NCBI GenBank assembly: GCA_001899085.1
Contig: MKVB01000002.1
Location: 438,945-502,944, forward strand
Length of the DNA stretch: 64,000 nt
Direction: 5' to 3'
Origin: Devosia sp. 66-14
GTDB taxonomy: Bacteria; Pseudomonadota; Alphaproteobacteria; Rhizobiales; Devosiaceae
How positions within the stretch are numbered: position 1 is the stretch's first letter; the number at the start of each line of letters is the position of its first letter. The position numbers and the translations under genes were made by a program. The notes beneath the pieces are model-generated. The model ran no database searches, was not told the origin of the DNA, and saw nothing but the letters and a program-made list of their open reading frames with translations. Below are positions 41,527 to 52,353 of this stretch, piece by piece.

Positions 41527-41766
41527 TCACCCGTTCCACTTCATCCCCATGTACACGCCGCCGACCTCCAGTTCCTCGAGCATCTGGGCGAGGTGCTTGT
41601 ACTTGGTGGACTCGCGTTTCACCTTGTTGATCCAGAGCAGGTAGTCGTTGCGCTGGTAGGGCGGGCGGGCGTCGTAGGCGGCGCGCAGGCCCGTGCGCTC
41701 GAGCGCTTCGCGAACGAAGTCGGGCATCTCCTCGCGCTTGCGCAATGGCCTGAGCGCCGGGCTCAT
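41527..41766 (-). CDS. YdeI/OmdA-type small protein
   Basis: The 79-residue protein resembles the C-terminal OmdA domain of YdeI/OmpD-associated proteins ('bacteriocin protection' family). It has '--DF-REALERTGLRAAYDARPPYQRNDYLLWINKVK' followed by '-ES-KY-HLAQMLEEL', where the Y-x-x-W-I-x-x-x-K pattern is typical. It is a helical protein without catalytic motif. In other bacteria the family is linked to resistance to cationic peptides. That role here is unproven. Its start overlaps the RidA gene stop by 4 bp, so both are co-translated. Confidence 0.72.
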   Translation of the reverse strand: MSPALRPLRKREEMPDFVREALERTGLRAAYDARPPYQRNDYLLWINKVKRESTKYKHLAQMLEELEVGGVYMGMKWNG

Positions 41767-42161
41767 GTCAGCACCGCCTGGGCCTCGATTTCGATCAGGT
41801 AATCGGGGTTGGCGAGGCCGGCGACACGCAGCACGGTGACCGTGGGCGGGTTGCCGCGCGCGCCCCAGAAGCTCATCCAGGCGCCGAACGCGGCGCGCAG
41901 ATCCGCCGTGTGGTCGATGACGACAGTCACTTTCACGAGGTCCTCCAGTCTGGCCCCGGCGGCGTCGAGCACCGCCCCGAGGTTGGCGAGCGCCTGCGCC
42001 GACTGGGCGACGACATCGCCCTTGCCGACCAGCTGGCCATGCCGATCGACGGCGTTCTGCCCCCCGACCAGCAGGGTGCGGCCGCCTGGCGGCACGATGA
42101 TAGCCTGGGTGAAGGCCGGGTTGGAATGGAGGGTCTTGGGGTTGAGGTGCTCAATGGACAT
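41763..42161 (-). CDS. RidA/YjgF-family protein
   Basis: RidA proteins hydrolyse reactive enamine/imine intermediates to keto acids, or have diverged to related amidohydrolase roles. The 132-residue protein has the family length and pattern: 'GRTLLVGGQNAVDRHGQLVGKGDVVAQSAQALANL' in the middle and 'LANPDYLIEIEAQAVL' at the end. The arginine that defines RidA proper, expected near residue 105 in 'R-x-x-V-x-V-x-x-L', is not obvious; the region reads 'TVTVLRVAGLANPDYLIE'. A RidA-related subfamily (Rid1-7) is therefore more likely. GGGAG lies 6 bp before the ATG at 42161. Confidence 0.85.
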   Translation of the reverse strand: MSIEHLNPKTLHSNPAFTQAIIVPPGGRTLLVGGQNAVDRHGQLVGKGDVVAQSAQALANLGAVLDAAGARLEDLVKVTVVIDHTADLRAAFGAWMSFWGARGNPPTVTVLRVAGLANPDYLIEIEAQAVLT

Positions 42162-42290
42162 GGACGGCTCCCTGGTTGCGTCCAGTCCACCCTGCAGGCC
42201 GTCTGCTGACACCGCCCGTCAGCAGCGTTCGCGGTATTCTATTACCGACCCAGATAAGTCGAGGCTGTAGAGTCGCCTGCCCGGACGACC

Positions 42291-43028
42291 CTACAGCCCC
42301 CTGATCCGCGATTGCCACCGGCGGATCATTTCCTCTGCAGCGGCTTCGGCGCCCTGCATGTTTGCACTTTGATAGACATCGACTGTGACACCGCGGCGCG
42401 ACAGCTGGTCGACGGCCTCGGCGAGAATGGCGTTGAGGATGAACACCCCCGAAATGGTCGAGGTGGGCCCCATGCGGATGTCCTCGCCGACGCTGAGCGC
42501 GGCGTCGCCGTACTCGCCGCCATTGTCGAGCACCAGGTCCGTCACCTGGTAGAGGAGCTTGCCCGACTGGTGGCGCGAGGTGATGGCGCGGGCATGCCGC
42601 AGCGAGGTGATGGCGATGGTGGTGGCGCCACGCGCCTTGCAGGCCAGCGCCATCTCGATCGGGTAGGCGTTGCGGCCCGAGTTGGAGGCGATGAAAACCA
42701 CGTCGCCCGGCTCGACCGGATAGTCGGCGAGGGCACGGGCGGCACGGCCTTCCTCGCGCTCCAGCAGGGTGGAGCGCTCGGCGCCCAGGTGCAGCATCAG
42801 GTCGGGATCGAGGATCGCCTGCGCCGCGGCAATGCCGCCGGCGCGGTAGAAGGCTTCCTCGGCGACGAGGTGCGAGTGGCCGGACCCGGCGACATAGACC
42901 AGGTGATCGGCGCCCAGCGCCGTCGCCACCGCGTCGCGCGCCGCATCGAAGGCTGCCGGCTGCTCGGTGAGCACACGGTCGAGGATGGAGGCCACCTGGT
43001 CGCGGTAGCGCTGACGCGGGATGGTCAT
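42291..43028 (-). CDS. SIS-domain sugar isomerase-like protein
   Basis: This 245-residue protein has a single SIS (sugar isomerase) domain with 'HLVYVAGSGHSHLVAEEAFYRAGG' (about 41-64) and 'PGDVVFIASNSGRNAYPIEMAL' (about 100-122), the phosphosugar-binding S-x-S/N-S-G-x loop. It belongs with the uncharacterised SIS proteins of the COG4821 type. Its gene follows the GntR regulator by one base. The context, opposite a GlcNAc-type importer and GH84 gene, suggests action on an amino-sugar phosphate, such as an isomerase, epimerase or etherase-like step. That is inference from neighbours. Confidence 0.82.
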   Translation of the reverse strand: MTIPRQRYRDQVASILDRVLTEQPAAFDAARDAVATALGADHLVYVAGSGHSHLVAEEAFYRAGGIAAAQAILDPDLMLHLGAERSTLLEREEGRAARALADYPVEPGDVVFIASNSGRNAYPIEMALACKARGATTIAITSLRHARAITSRHQSGKLLYQVTDLVLDNGGEYGDAALSVGEDIRMGPTSTISGVFILNAILAEAVDQLSRRGVTVDVYQSANMQGAEAAAEEMIRRWQSRIRGL

Positions 43029-43029
43029 T

Positions 43030-43764
43030 CTAACCCCTGATCTCGCCGACATACTTGTAGCGGTCGCCGCGGTACCAACTGATGGCGTCCTCGACGACAT
43101 TGCCGTTGGCGCCGTAGCCCAACTGCGTGATTTCCAGCACCGCGGCGCCGGGGCGGATGCCCAGATGCGCGGCGAGTGCGGCGTCGGCCTCGGTCGCCTG
43201 CAGGCTCTGCAGCACGCGCTGGGGCCGGGCGTTGCGGGCGTCCATCCGGTCATAGAGCGAACCGGTGCCGTCGTAATCGGCGCCCACCGCTTCGACCGGC
43301 ATCACGGCGCGCTCATAGGCAATCGGCTCGCCGCCGGCGAGGCGCAGCCGCACCAGGGTCAGGATGGGCGAGCCGAGCGGCAGGCCGGTGCGGAACGCCG
43401 CATCGGCGCCGACCCGGCCGATCGAGCATTCGAGCACCTGCGAGCCGGGCTCGAGCCCACGCAGGCGCATGTCTTCGGAAAAGCCCGAGAGGCGCGACAG
43501 CGCCTTGGGAATGCGGCCGACCACCACCGTGCCGGCGCCCGGCCGGGTGGTGACGATGCCGAGCTGGGCCAGTTCCTTCAGCCCCTGGCGCAGCGTCGAG
43601 CGCGACACGTTGAGCGCCTCGGCCATCTCGCGCTCGGAGGGCAGCGAGCCGCCGGCAGCAATGCCGCCGGAATCGAGCACAGCGGTCAACGCATTGCGCA
43701 GCCGCTCGCCCAAGGGGCCGTGCTGCGCCTCCATCCGTTCCCGTACCGCTGCGTAGAAGTCCAA
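43030..43764 (-). CDS. GntR-family (HutC/UTRA) transcription regulator
   Basis: The 244-residue protein has an N-terminal winged helix 'LPSEREMAEALNVSRSTLRQGLKELAQLGIV' (about 35-66), followed by a UTRA ligand domain (about 85-244), as in DasR, NagR and PhnF. NagR/DasR relatives bind GlcN-6-P or GlcNAc-6-P and release DNA. The TTG at 43764 is preferred: GGAGG lies 4 bp before it, and longer starts (to ATG 43836) would place ACTGGT operator half sites inside the gene. It is divergent from the importer genes and followed at once by the SIS gene. Confidence 0.88.
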   Translation of the reverse strand: MDFYAAVRERMEAQHGPLGERLRNALTAVLDSGGIAAGGSLPSEREMAEALNVSRSTLRQGLKELAQLGIVTTRPGAGTVVVGRIPKALSRLSGFSEDMRLRGLEPGSQVLECSIGRVGADAAFRTGLPLGSPILTLVRLRLAGGEPIAYERAVMPVEAVGADYDGTGSLYDRMDARNARPQRVLQSLQATEADAALAAHLGIRPGAAVLEITQLGYGANGNVVEDAISWYRGDRYKYVGEIRG

Positions 43765-43777
43765 GGCTCCTCCGGCC

Positions 43778-43914
43778 ACTGGTTCGTATCTGCTCTTGCG
43801 CAACTGGTATGATTTTGGACTGGAAATTGCAAGCATATTGCCAAGGGTATTGCATCGAATGTCGCAGGAGTTTTGAGTGCTGGACAAACTGGTTTAAACC
43901 AATAACATACCAGT
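43778..43914. promoter_or_regulatory. DasR/NagR-like operator cluster between gntR and the sugar importer
   Basis: The palindrome ACTGGTTTAAACCAAT at 43888-43903 closely matches the DasR-type consensus ACTGGTCTAGACCACT. Further ACTGGT half sites lie at 43778-43783 and 43803-43808 and an inverted ACCAGT at 43909-43914. CAACTGGTATG (43801) and CATACCAGTTG (43906) are perfect inverted copies 105 bp apart. They flank both promoters and fit autoregulation plus control of the importer operon, possibly by looping. Confidence 0.75.
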
Positions 43915-43968
43915 TGGCAGGGGAGATTGCTGCCGAGGGATTTGGGGCAAACAGGGGTGTTACCGAGC

Positions 43969-45276
43969 ATGGCCAAGAAATTTACGCTGGCGACCAAAAG
44001 GTTGGCGCCGACGACCAGGGGATTGGCGCTGACGGCGGCGACAGCAGTGCTGCTGCTGACGACGGCGGCGATGGCTCAGACCGAGGTGCGGTTCACGCAT
44101 TCGATCACCGGCGGGTCGAGCCGGGCGGCGCTGGATGCGATCATCGCCGATTTCGAAGCGGCCAACCCCGACATCAAGATCAAGGAGATCGTCTTCGACG
44201 ACGATCAGTATTCCAACCAGGGCCTGATCACCCAGCTCAAGAGCAATGAAGTTCCCGACATCTTCTTCGAGTGGGCCGGCTATCCGGTGCAGCGCGACGT
44301 CGCGGCCGGCTATGCCTACGACCTGAGCGAGGCGATGGCGGCTGACGGCTGGAAGGACAGTTTCTCGCCGGCGGTGTGGACCGATGGCGCCGGTACGATG
44401 GTCGATGGCAAGCCGTATCTGGTGCCGCTGTCGCTCGATCTGACCAACACCATCTGGTACAACAAGAAGATCTTCGCCGAGCACAACCTGACGCCGCCCA
44501 AGACCTGGGACGAGTTCGTCGCGCTGACCAAGACGCTGGCCGATGCGGGCGAAACGCCGATCGTCGAGGGCAATAACGAGTTCTGGCCCCTGGGCAACTG
44601 GGCCGGCCATATCGCCGCAATGGTGGTGCCGCCGGACGAGTATGTCGCGGCGTTCAAGCAGGAAGCCAAGTTCGACACGCCGGCCTTCGAGAAGGCGCTG
44701 AACCTCTTGGTCGACCTGCACAATGTCGGTGCGTTCAACAAGGACATGCAGGCGCTGGGCGCCGATCCGGCAATGGCGACGTTCTTCCAGGAGGGTGCGG
44801 TGATGCACCCGATCGGCTCGTGGCTGGTGTCGGAAACCGGCAACCTCGCCGATGAAGGCTTCGAGTACGGCCAGTTCAACACGCCGACCATCGACCCCGC
44901 GCACCCGCTCGCCAACAGCGTGATCGGCACGATCACCGGCCTCGTGGTGCACAAGAACGCGCCGCACGCGGCCGAGGCGATCAAGTTCCTCAAGTTCCTC
45001 ACCTCGGAACCGAGCCAGGTCAAATGGGCCGAGAGCGGGCAGATGAGCCCGGTGCAGGGGGTGAGCGACAAGGCCAAGCTCGACGAGCAGACCGAGGCCA
45101 TGCTGGCGCTGATGAGCAGCGCCTCGGCCATCGTGCCGCCGCCGGACAACAAGTACCCGGTGCCGGTCGCCGAGGCTTTCTACCAGGCTGCCGCGTTTGC
45201 GGCATCGGGTGAAAAGAACGCCAAGGATGCGCTGGTCTGGCTCGACGAGACGCTCGCCGCCATGGGCAAGCAGTAA
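43969..45276 (+). CDS. Sugar ABC transporter substrate-binding protein (GlcNAc-type locus)
   Basis: The 435-residue extracellular solute-binding protein family 1 member has an N-terminal signal peptide (basic start, hydrophobic stretch near residues 18-32, ending AAMAQ). The mature start is 'TEVRFTHSITGGSSRAALDAIIADFEAANPDIKI'. It delivers a sugar or oligosaccharide to the two permeases encoded next. An ATP-binding subunit is not encoded in this operon, so a shared MsmK/UgpC-type ATPase elsewhere is probably used. The substrate is inferred as GlcNAc or chito-oligosaccharide-like from the GH84 gene and UTRA operators. The ATG at 43969 follows the operator region. Confidence 0.88.
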   Translation: MAKKFTLATKRLAPTTRGLALTAATAVLLLTTAAMAQTEVRFTHSITGGSSRAALDAIIADFEAANPDIKIKEIVFDDDQYSNQGLITQLKSNEVPDIFFEWAGYPVQRDVAAGYAYDLSEAMAADGWKDSFSPAVWTDGAGTMVDGKPYLVPLSLDLTNTIWYNKKIFAEHNLTPPKTWDEFVALTKTLADAGETPIVEGNNEFWPLGNWAGHIAAMVVPPDEYVAAFKQEAKFDTPAFEKALNLLVDLHNVGAFNKDMQALGADPAMATFFQEGAVMHPIGSWLVSETGNLADEGFEYGQFNTPTIDPAHPLANSVIGTITGLVVHKNAPHAAEAIKFLKFLTSEPSQVKWAESGQMSPVQGVSDKAKLDEQTEAMLALMSSASAIVPPPDNKYPVPVAEAFYQAAAFAASGEKNAKDALVWLDETLAAMGKQ

Positions 45277-45290
45277 GCCGGCGCCCTCCG

Positions 45291-46184
45291 TTGCAAGACC
45301 GTTCCGCCCCCATCAGCACCGGCGCCGCGAACCTGTTGTTCGCGGCGCCGGCGATGCTGCTTTTCGCGACCTTCGTACTGCTGCCGCTGGGCGCGTCGGT
45401 CTATTACGCCTTCACCTTCTGGGATGGGTTCAGCGCGCCGCGCTGGGCCGGGCTGGCCAACTTCATCAGGGCGCTGACCGACACGACGTTCCTGATGTCG
45501 TTCGTGCATGTGGTGCTCTACATCGCCGCGACGCTCGTCTTCGAAGTAACGTTCGGGCTGGTGATGGCGGTGCTGCTCAACTCCGATCGGCGCGGCTTCT
45601 CGCTGATGCGCGGCATGTTCTTTGCGCCGGTGGTGCTGTCGATGTCGGCGGCGGGCGTGTTGTGGAAGTTCGTGCTCGATTACCGCACGGGGCTGCTCAA
45701 CTCGACGCTGCGGTCGGTGGGCCTGGGCGACTGGGCGCAGCCCTGGCTGGCGCAGCCGGAGACGGCGCTGCTGTTCATCTGCATCGTCTCGGGCTGGAAA
45801 TATGCCGGCTTCTACATGGTGATCTTCTTTGCCGCGCTCCGGCGCATTCCGCGCAACCTTTACGAAGCGGCGCGGCTCGATGGCGCCAATGGGGTGCAGC
45901 AGTTCACCGCCATCACCCTGCCGATGCTGAAGCAGAACGTCATCGTCTGCATCCTGCTGGCGGTCACCGGCGGCTTTGCCGGGTTCGACCTGTTCTTCAC
46001 CATGACCAACGGGCAGCCGTTCGGGGCGACGGAAGTGCCGGCGACCTGGATCATCAAGCAGGCTTTCGACCAGAACCAGATCGGCTATGGCGTGGCGCTC
46101 ACGGTGGTGCTGACGCTGGTGGTGTCGCTGATCTCGATCGGTTACCTCAAGATCTCGGAGCGCGGCAATGTCACGCGCTACTGA
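45291..46184 (+). CDS. Sugar ABC transporter permease, MalF/UgpA type
   Basis: The 297-residue protein has six membrane helices and the permease EAA loop 'LYEAARLDGANGVQQFTAITLPML' near residues 190-213, which docks the ATPase. The start is a TTG at 45291 without a clear ribosome site, 14 bp after the binding-protein stop, so it may rely on coupling. The 3' end overlaps the second permease gene by 17 bp. It forms a heterodimer with the next gene product. Confidence 0.9.
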   Translation: MQDRSAPISTGAANLLFAAPAMLLFATFVLLPLGASVYYAFTFWDGFSAPRWAGLANFIRALTDTTFLMSFVHVVLYIAATLVFEVTFGLVMAVLLNSDRRGFSLMRGMFFAPVVLSMSAAGVLWKFVLDYRTGLLNSTLRSVGLGDWAQPWLAQPETALLFICIVSGWKYAGFYMVIFFAALRRIPRNLYEAARLDGANGVQQFTAITLPMLKQNVIVCILLAVTGGFAGFDLFFTMTNGQPFGATEVPATWIIKQAFDQNQIGYGVALTVVLTLVVSLISIGYLKISERGNVTRY

Positions 46185-47007
46185 ACGGCGGCGCAGCACA
46201 GCCGAATGGCTGCAGTTCGGGGTGGCCGGCGCCATCGTCCTGGTGATGTTCTATCCGGCGATCTGGATGGTCTACTCGTCGTTCAAATCGAACCGCGAGA
46301 TCTTCCGTTCGCCCTTCGCGCTGCCGGCGCAGTGGCGCTGGGAGAACCTGATCGAAGCCTGGCAGGTGGGCGGGCTCGGCACGCTCTACTTCAACTCGGT
46401 ATTCGTGACGCTGGTCGCGGTCAGCATGTGCGTGCTGTTCGCCACCGCCGCCGCCTTCGCCTTCACCCGGCTGGAGTTTCCGGGCCGGAAGCTGATGTAC
46501 CGGATCCTCTTGATCGGGCTGCTGCTGCCGCCGCCTTCGGTCGCCATCGCGCTGTTCACGCAGCTGCGCGACATGCACCTGCTCAATACCCCCTGGGCGC
46601 TGATCCTGCCGGGGGCGGCCTGGCAGCTGGCGTTCACGGTGTTTCTGATGCGGGCCTATTTCATCTCGATCCGGCCCGACATGGAAGAAGCGGCGCGGCT
46701 CGACGGCGCCAATACCTGGGAAATCTTCTGGCACGTGTCGGTGCCGATGGTGTGGCCGGCCATGCTGACCATGGTGGTGCTCAACACCATCAGCGTGTGG
46801 AACGAGTTGCTGTTCGCCCTGCTGTTCATCACCGACGATGCGCAGCGCACCCTGCCGGTCGGTCTGGTGCGGTTCTCGGGCTACCACAGCACCGACTATT
46901 CGCTGGTGTTCGCCGCCCTGACCATCACCACCGTACCGATCCTGATCCTCTACTTCATCCTGCAACGCCATGTGATCGCCGGCCTGACTGCAACAGCTAT
47001 GGACTGA
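46168..47007 (+). CDS. Sugar ABC transporter permease, MalG/UgpE type
   Basis: The 279-residue protein has six membrane helices and the EAA loop 'DMEEAARLDGANTWEIFWHVSVPMVWP' near residues 170-195. It is the MalG-type partner of the upstream permease. The start overlaps the preceding gene by 17 bp, and the stop lies 4 bp before the GH84 start, so importer and glycosidase are co-expressed. Transported sugar would enter the cytoplasm directly where the GH84 enzyme acts. Confidence 0.92.
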   Translation: MSRATERRRSTAEWLQFGVAGAIVLVMFYPAIWMVYSSFKSNREIFRSPFALPAQWRWENLIEAWQVGGLGTLYFNSVFVTLVAVSMCVLFATAAAFAFTRLEFPGRKLMYRILLIGLLLPPPSVAIALFTQLRDMHLLNTPWALILPGAAWQLAFTVFLMRAYFISIRPDMEEAARLDGANTWEIFWHVSVPMVWPAMLTMVVLNTISVWNELLFALLFITDDAQRTLPVGLVRFSGYHSTDYSLVFAALTITTVPILILYFILQRHVIAGLTATAMD

Positions 47008-47011
47008 ACCG

Positions 47012-49115
<2,104 letters not shown>

Positions 49116-49132
49116 GGGGGCTGAGCCGATAG

Positions 49133-49258
49133 AGACGGCCCCCTCCCATCCTCCCCCATGAAGGGGGAGGTGCCCCGCTGGTTCACTCGGCACGATCGAA
49201 GACAGGGCCTCGACTCTTCACCTCCCCCTTCATGGGGGAGGCCGGGAGGGGGCCGTCT
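49133..49258. repeat. Large intergenic palindrome, copy F
   Basis: Outer arms AGACGGCCCCCTCCC and GGGAGGGGGCCGTCT, inner arms CCTCCCCCATGAAGGGGGAGG type on both sides. The outer arms are the same as in the copy at 9366-9489. It separates the convergent GNAT and SDR genes. Confidence 0.85.
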
Positions 49259-49270
49259 GCTTCAGTCTGC

Positions 49271-50047
49271 TCACGCCCGATCCGGCATGATCCTGAAGTC
49301 GTTCCCCTCCGGCAGCAACTGGCCGCCATCCACCACGATCGTCGTGCCGGTGATGTAGCTGGCTTCGTCCGAGGCGAGGAACAGGAAGGCGTTGGCGACG
49401 TCGCGGGTGCTGCCGAGGCGGCCGAGCGGGATGGCGTCTTCCATCGACTTGAGGAATTCGGGCGAGCGGTGCTGCTGCACCGCCTCGGTGAGGATGTTGC
49501 CCGGTTCGACCCCGTTGACGGTGATGCCGTAGCCGGAGAACTCGAGCGCGGCGGCGCGGATCAGCCCGTTGATGCCGGCTTTGGTGGCCGAGTAATGGCC
49601 ATGGCCGGGGCTGGTGACATGCGGGCCGGTGATCGAGGAGGTGAAGAGGATGCGGCCATAGCCCTGCGCCTTCATCGGGGCGAGCGCGGCACGGGCGGCG
49701 ATGAAGCTGCCGCGCAGGTTCACCCCCATGACGCGGTCCCAATCGTCGACGCTGGTCTGCTCAAGCAACTGCCAGGGATAGATGCCGGCATTCTGCACCA
49801 GGATATCGAGCCGGCCATAGGTCGAGAGCGCCAGGGCGACGGCGGCCTCGGCATCGGCGAGTTTCGAGATATCGGTAAAAATGAAGGGCGCGCCGAGCTC
49901 GGCGGCGGTGGCCGTGCCGGCCTCGCGTTCGGTGTCGGCGATGACGAGGTTGGCGCCTTCTTCGGCGAAGCGGACGGCAATGGCCTTGCCGATGCCGCGC
50001 GCCGCGCCGATGATGAGCGCGGTCTTGCCCTGAAGTCGTTTGCTCAT
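49271..50047 (-). CDS. Short-chain dehydrogenase/reductase
   Basis: The 258-residue SDR has the NAD(P)-binding 'IIGAARGIGKAIAVRFAEEGA' (about 12-32), 'VQNAGIYPW' near 85-93 as the N-A-G motif, and catalytic Ser, Tyr and Lys in 'SSITGPHVTSPGHGHYSATKAG' (about 138-160). An acidic residue after beta-2 ('VIADTERE') suggests NAD preference. It probably oxidises the imported sugar or polyol. It is the last gene of the ROK-regulated operon, and its start overlaps the permease stop by 4 bp. Confidence 0.9.
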   Translation of the reverse strand: MSKRLQGKTALIIGAARGIGKAIAVRFAEEGANLVIADTEREAGTATAAELGAPFIFTDISKLADAEAAVALALSTYGRLDILVQNAGIYPWQLLEQTSVDDWDRVMGVNLRGSFIAARAALAPMKAQGYGRILFTSSITGPHVTSPGHGHYSATKAGINGLIRAAALEFSGYGITVNGVEPGNILTEAVQQHRSPEFLKSMEDAIPLGRLGSTRDVANAFLFLASDEASYITGTTIVVDGGQLLPEGNDFRIMPDRA

Positions 50048-51039
50048 GCGAGTTTCTGCCTGATCGAAAGTTTCAGTGTGTCGAGGAGCACGGCGGCGAG
50101 CACCAGCAGGCCATGGATCACCTGGGTGGAGGTGGCGGGCAGGCCCATCAGGTTGATGGCGGTGTTGATGGCCGAGAGCAGCAGCACGCCGGCATAGACG
50201 CCGGGCAGGGCGCCGACCCCGCCCTTCAAACTGACGCCACCGATCACCACCGCGGCAAAGGCGTTGAACAGCAGGCCCATGCCCAGATTGGCGGTGGCGC
50301 CCGAGGTGCGGATGGCGAGCAGCCAGCCGGCGAGCGCGGCGATGGCGCCGGCGAGCACGAACGAGGTGATGAGAATGCGGTCGACCTTGATGCCGGCGCG
50401 GAAGGCGGCGTTCTGGTTGCCGCCGATGATGATCAGGTGCCGGCCGAAGCGCGACTTGGCCATGATCAGCGAGAACACCACGAAGCAGAGGATGGCGATC
50501 CAGGCGGTCAGCGGCAGCCCGAGCAGGCGCTGCACCCCGAACCAGCGGATGGCCGGCGCCAGGTCCTGCGCCGAGCGGCCGCCGGACAGCGCCAGCACCA
50601 CGCCGCGCACCCAGATGTAGGAGGCGAGGGTAACGATGAAGGCGTTCATCTTCAGCTTGACGATGAGCAGGCCATTGAATGCGCCGATGGCGCTGCCGAC
50701 GGCGAGCGCGATGATGAGCGAGACCGGCACGCCCAGCCAGTCGGGCGACAGCTGCACACCCATGCCGATACCGGCCGAGCAGAAGACGATGCCGACCGCC
50801 ATGGCGGAGAGCGCGGCGACGGACTCGACCGAAAGGTCCATGTGACCGGCGATGATCACCAGCGCGAGGCCGATCGACATGACGCCCAGCACCGAGGAGG
50901 CCTCGATGATGTTGGCGAAGATGCCGGGCTGGAAATAGTTCGGCACGAAGAGTGAGAACACCAGCAGCACGAACAGCAGCATGAACCAGACGAGGTTATC
51001 GAGGACGAACTCGAGAGTGCGGCGGGTGTTGGGGTTCAT
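50044..51039 (-). CDS. Ribose-type (CUT2) sugar ABC transporter permease
   Basis: The 331-residue protein has about nine to ten membrane helices and the RbsC/BPD_transp_2 pattern: 'ANIIEASSVLGVMSIGLALVIIAGHMDLSVESV' near residues 38-70 and 'GGVSLKGGVGALPGVYAGVLLL' near the end. It forms the channel of a CUT2 importer with the ATPase at 52354 and binding protein at 51271. A large palindrome sits between it and the binding-protein gene. The SDR gene is coupled downstream. Confidence 0.92.
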   Translation of the reverse strand: MNPNTRRTLEFVLDNLVWFMLLFVLLVFSLFVPNYFQPGIFANIIEASSVLGVMSIGLALVIIAGHMDLSVESVAALSAMAVGIVFCSAGIGMGVQLSPDWLGVPVSLIIALAVGSAIGAFNGLLIVKLKMNAFIVTLASYIWVRGVVLALSGGRSAQDLAPAIRWFGVQRLLGLPLTAWIAILCFVVFSLIMAKSRFGRHLIIIGGNQNAAFRAGIKVDRILITSFVLAGAIAALAGWLLAIRTSGATANLGMGLLFNAFAAVVIGGVSLKGGVGALPGVYAGVLLLSAINTAINLMGLPATSTQVIHGLLVLAAVLLDTLKLSIRQKLA

Positions 51040-51074
51040 GCTGGGATCGTCCGGTTTCGAACTGATGTTGCAGT

Positions 51075-51262
51075 CGGGCTACCCTCCCCTGGACGGGGAG
51101 GGTAGCGGAGCTTGGCCGCTTTGCGGGCTAGCGCAGCTTGGGTGGGGTGCGAGGCCGGCACGGTCCCGGCGTGGGGCTCCCCCCACCCGAGTTCCGCTAG
51201 GTCGCTTCGCTCCCAGCTTCACTACCCTCCCCGCGAGGGGGAGGGTGCCCGACTGCTGCCTT
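51075..51262. repeat. Large intergenic palindrome, copy G (inside an operon)
   Basis: Outer GCAGTCGGGC/GCCCGACTGC arms lie near 51068-51079 and 51247-51257. Inside are GCTACCCTCCCC/GGGGAGGGTAGCG and GGGTGGGG type arms. It lies between the binding-protein and permease genes of one importer operon, so a transcript crossing it would carry a long hairpin. Confidence 0.82.
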
Positions 51263-51270
51263 TTGCAGGC

Positions 51271-52311
51271 CTATTCCACCGACTTGATGGTTTCGGTCGG
51301 GGGCTTCATGTTGCCCCAGAAGGCGGGGTTGTCGACGTTCTCGAGGGTAATCGCGGCGCCCGGAATCTTGATGTTGGGGCCCCAGGCTTCGATCGTCAGG
51401 GTCGACTTCAGGCCGAGCACGTCATACTCGCCGGCCTTGATCTCCTGGTGGTTGACGATCTTGTCCATGAACATGGCGACGGCGGCGGCCTGGGCGTAGA
51501 GCGGCTGCTCGACTTCGGCCTGCATCCAGCCCTTGCGGATCAGGTCGAGGCCGACCGGGGCGCCGTTCGAGGACAGCATCAGGATGTCGCCCGGCTTCTT
51601 GCCGGCCGCTTCGAGCGAGGCGGCCGCGGCCACCGACAGGTGGGCGGCGTGGTTGAAGATCAGGTCGATATCGGGGTTGGCGAGCAACTGGTCGGAGACG
51701 ATGGTGCCGGCATTGCTGGCTTCCCACTGCATGGCGGGCAGCGAGATGATCTTGACGTCGGGGTAAGCCGCCATCTTCTCTTCAAAACCCTTCTGGATAT
51801 CGAGGGTGTAGGGGTCGCCGGGGTCGCCGAGCACCTGCAGGATCTTGCCCTTCACCGAGCCGTATTTCTTGGTCAGCAGCCCCTCGACCACATCGGCGGC
51901 GACATGGCCGATCTCTATGGTGCCGGCGACCGAGGTGAAAGATGAGGGCGTCGAGGTGATCTGGCGGTCGAATTCGACCACCGGGATGCCGGCAGCCATG
52001 GCAGCTTCGATCGAGGGTTTCAGGGCGTTGAAATCGACGGCGGCGAGGATGATCGCTGCCGGCTTCAGCGCGATGACGTCGTTCATCTGCGATTGCTGCA
52101 CGTCGGTCTTGTTGTCGGCGTTCAGCGTCTGCATCTCGTAGCCGACCTGCTTCAAGAACATTTCAAGCGCCGAAACCGAGCCGGTCTGGAACTCGTCGAG
52201 CAGGGTCGGCACGAGGTAGTAGACCTTGCCTTTGGTTTGGGCGAAGGCCGGCGTCAGCAGGGCGAGCGCCACTGCCAGAACGCCGAGGAGGGATAGAAGT
52301 ATTCGCTTCAT
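51271..52311 (-). CDS. Ribose-type sugar ABC transporter substrate-binding protein
   Basis: The 346-residue periplasmic binding protein (peripla_BP_4 type) has a signal peptide (about 1-24, ending PAFAQ). It then has '[34 protein letters not shown]' and '[34 protein letters not shown]', the typical ribose/galactose-binding fold of CUT2 systems. The substrate cannot be read from sequence. The SDR and ROK neighbours suggest a sugar or polyol. A palindrome between this gene and the permease gene may allow excess synthesis of the binding protein. Confidence 0.92.
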   Translation of the reverse strand: MKRILLSLLGVLAVALALLTPAFAQTKGKVYYLVPTLLDEFQTGSVSALEMFLKQVGYEMQTLNADNKTDVQQSQMNDVIALKPAAIILAAVDFNALKPSIEAAMAAGIPVVEFDRQITSTPSSFTSVAGTIEIGHVAADVVEGLLTKKYGSVKGKILQVLGDPGDPYTLDIQKGFEEKMAAYPDVKIISLPAMQWEASNAGTIVSDQLLANPDIDLIFNHAAHLSVAAAASLEAAGKKPGDILMLSSNGAPVGLDLIRKGWMQAEVEQPLYAQAAAVAMFMDKIVNHQEIKAGEYDVLGLKSTLTIEAWGPNIKIPGAAITLENVDNPAFWGNMKPPTETIKSVE

Positions 52312-52353
52312 TTTCGTTCGCTCCTTGGTGCCGGATTGTGCGTGTTCTGCCCC

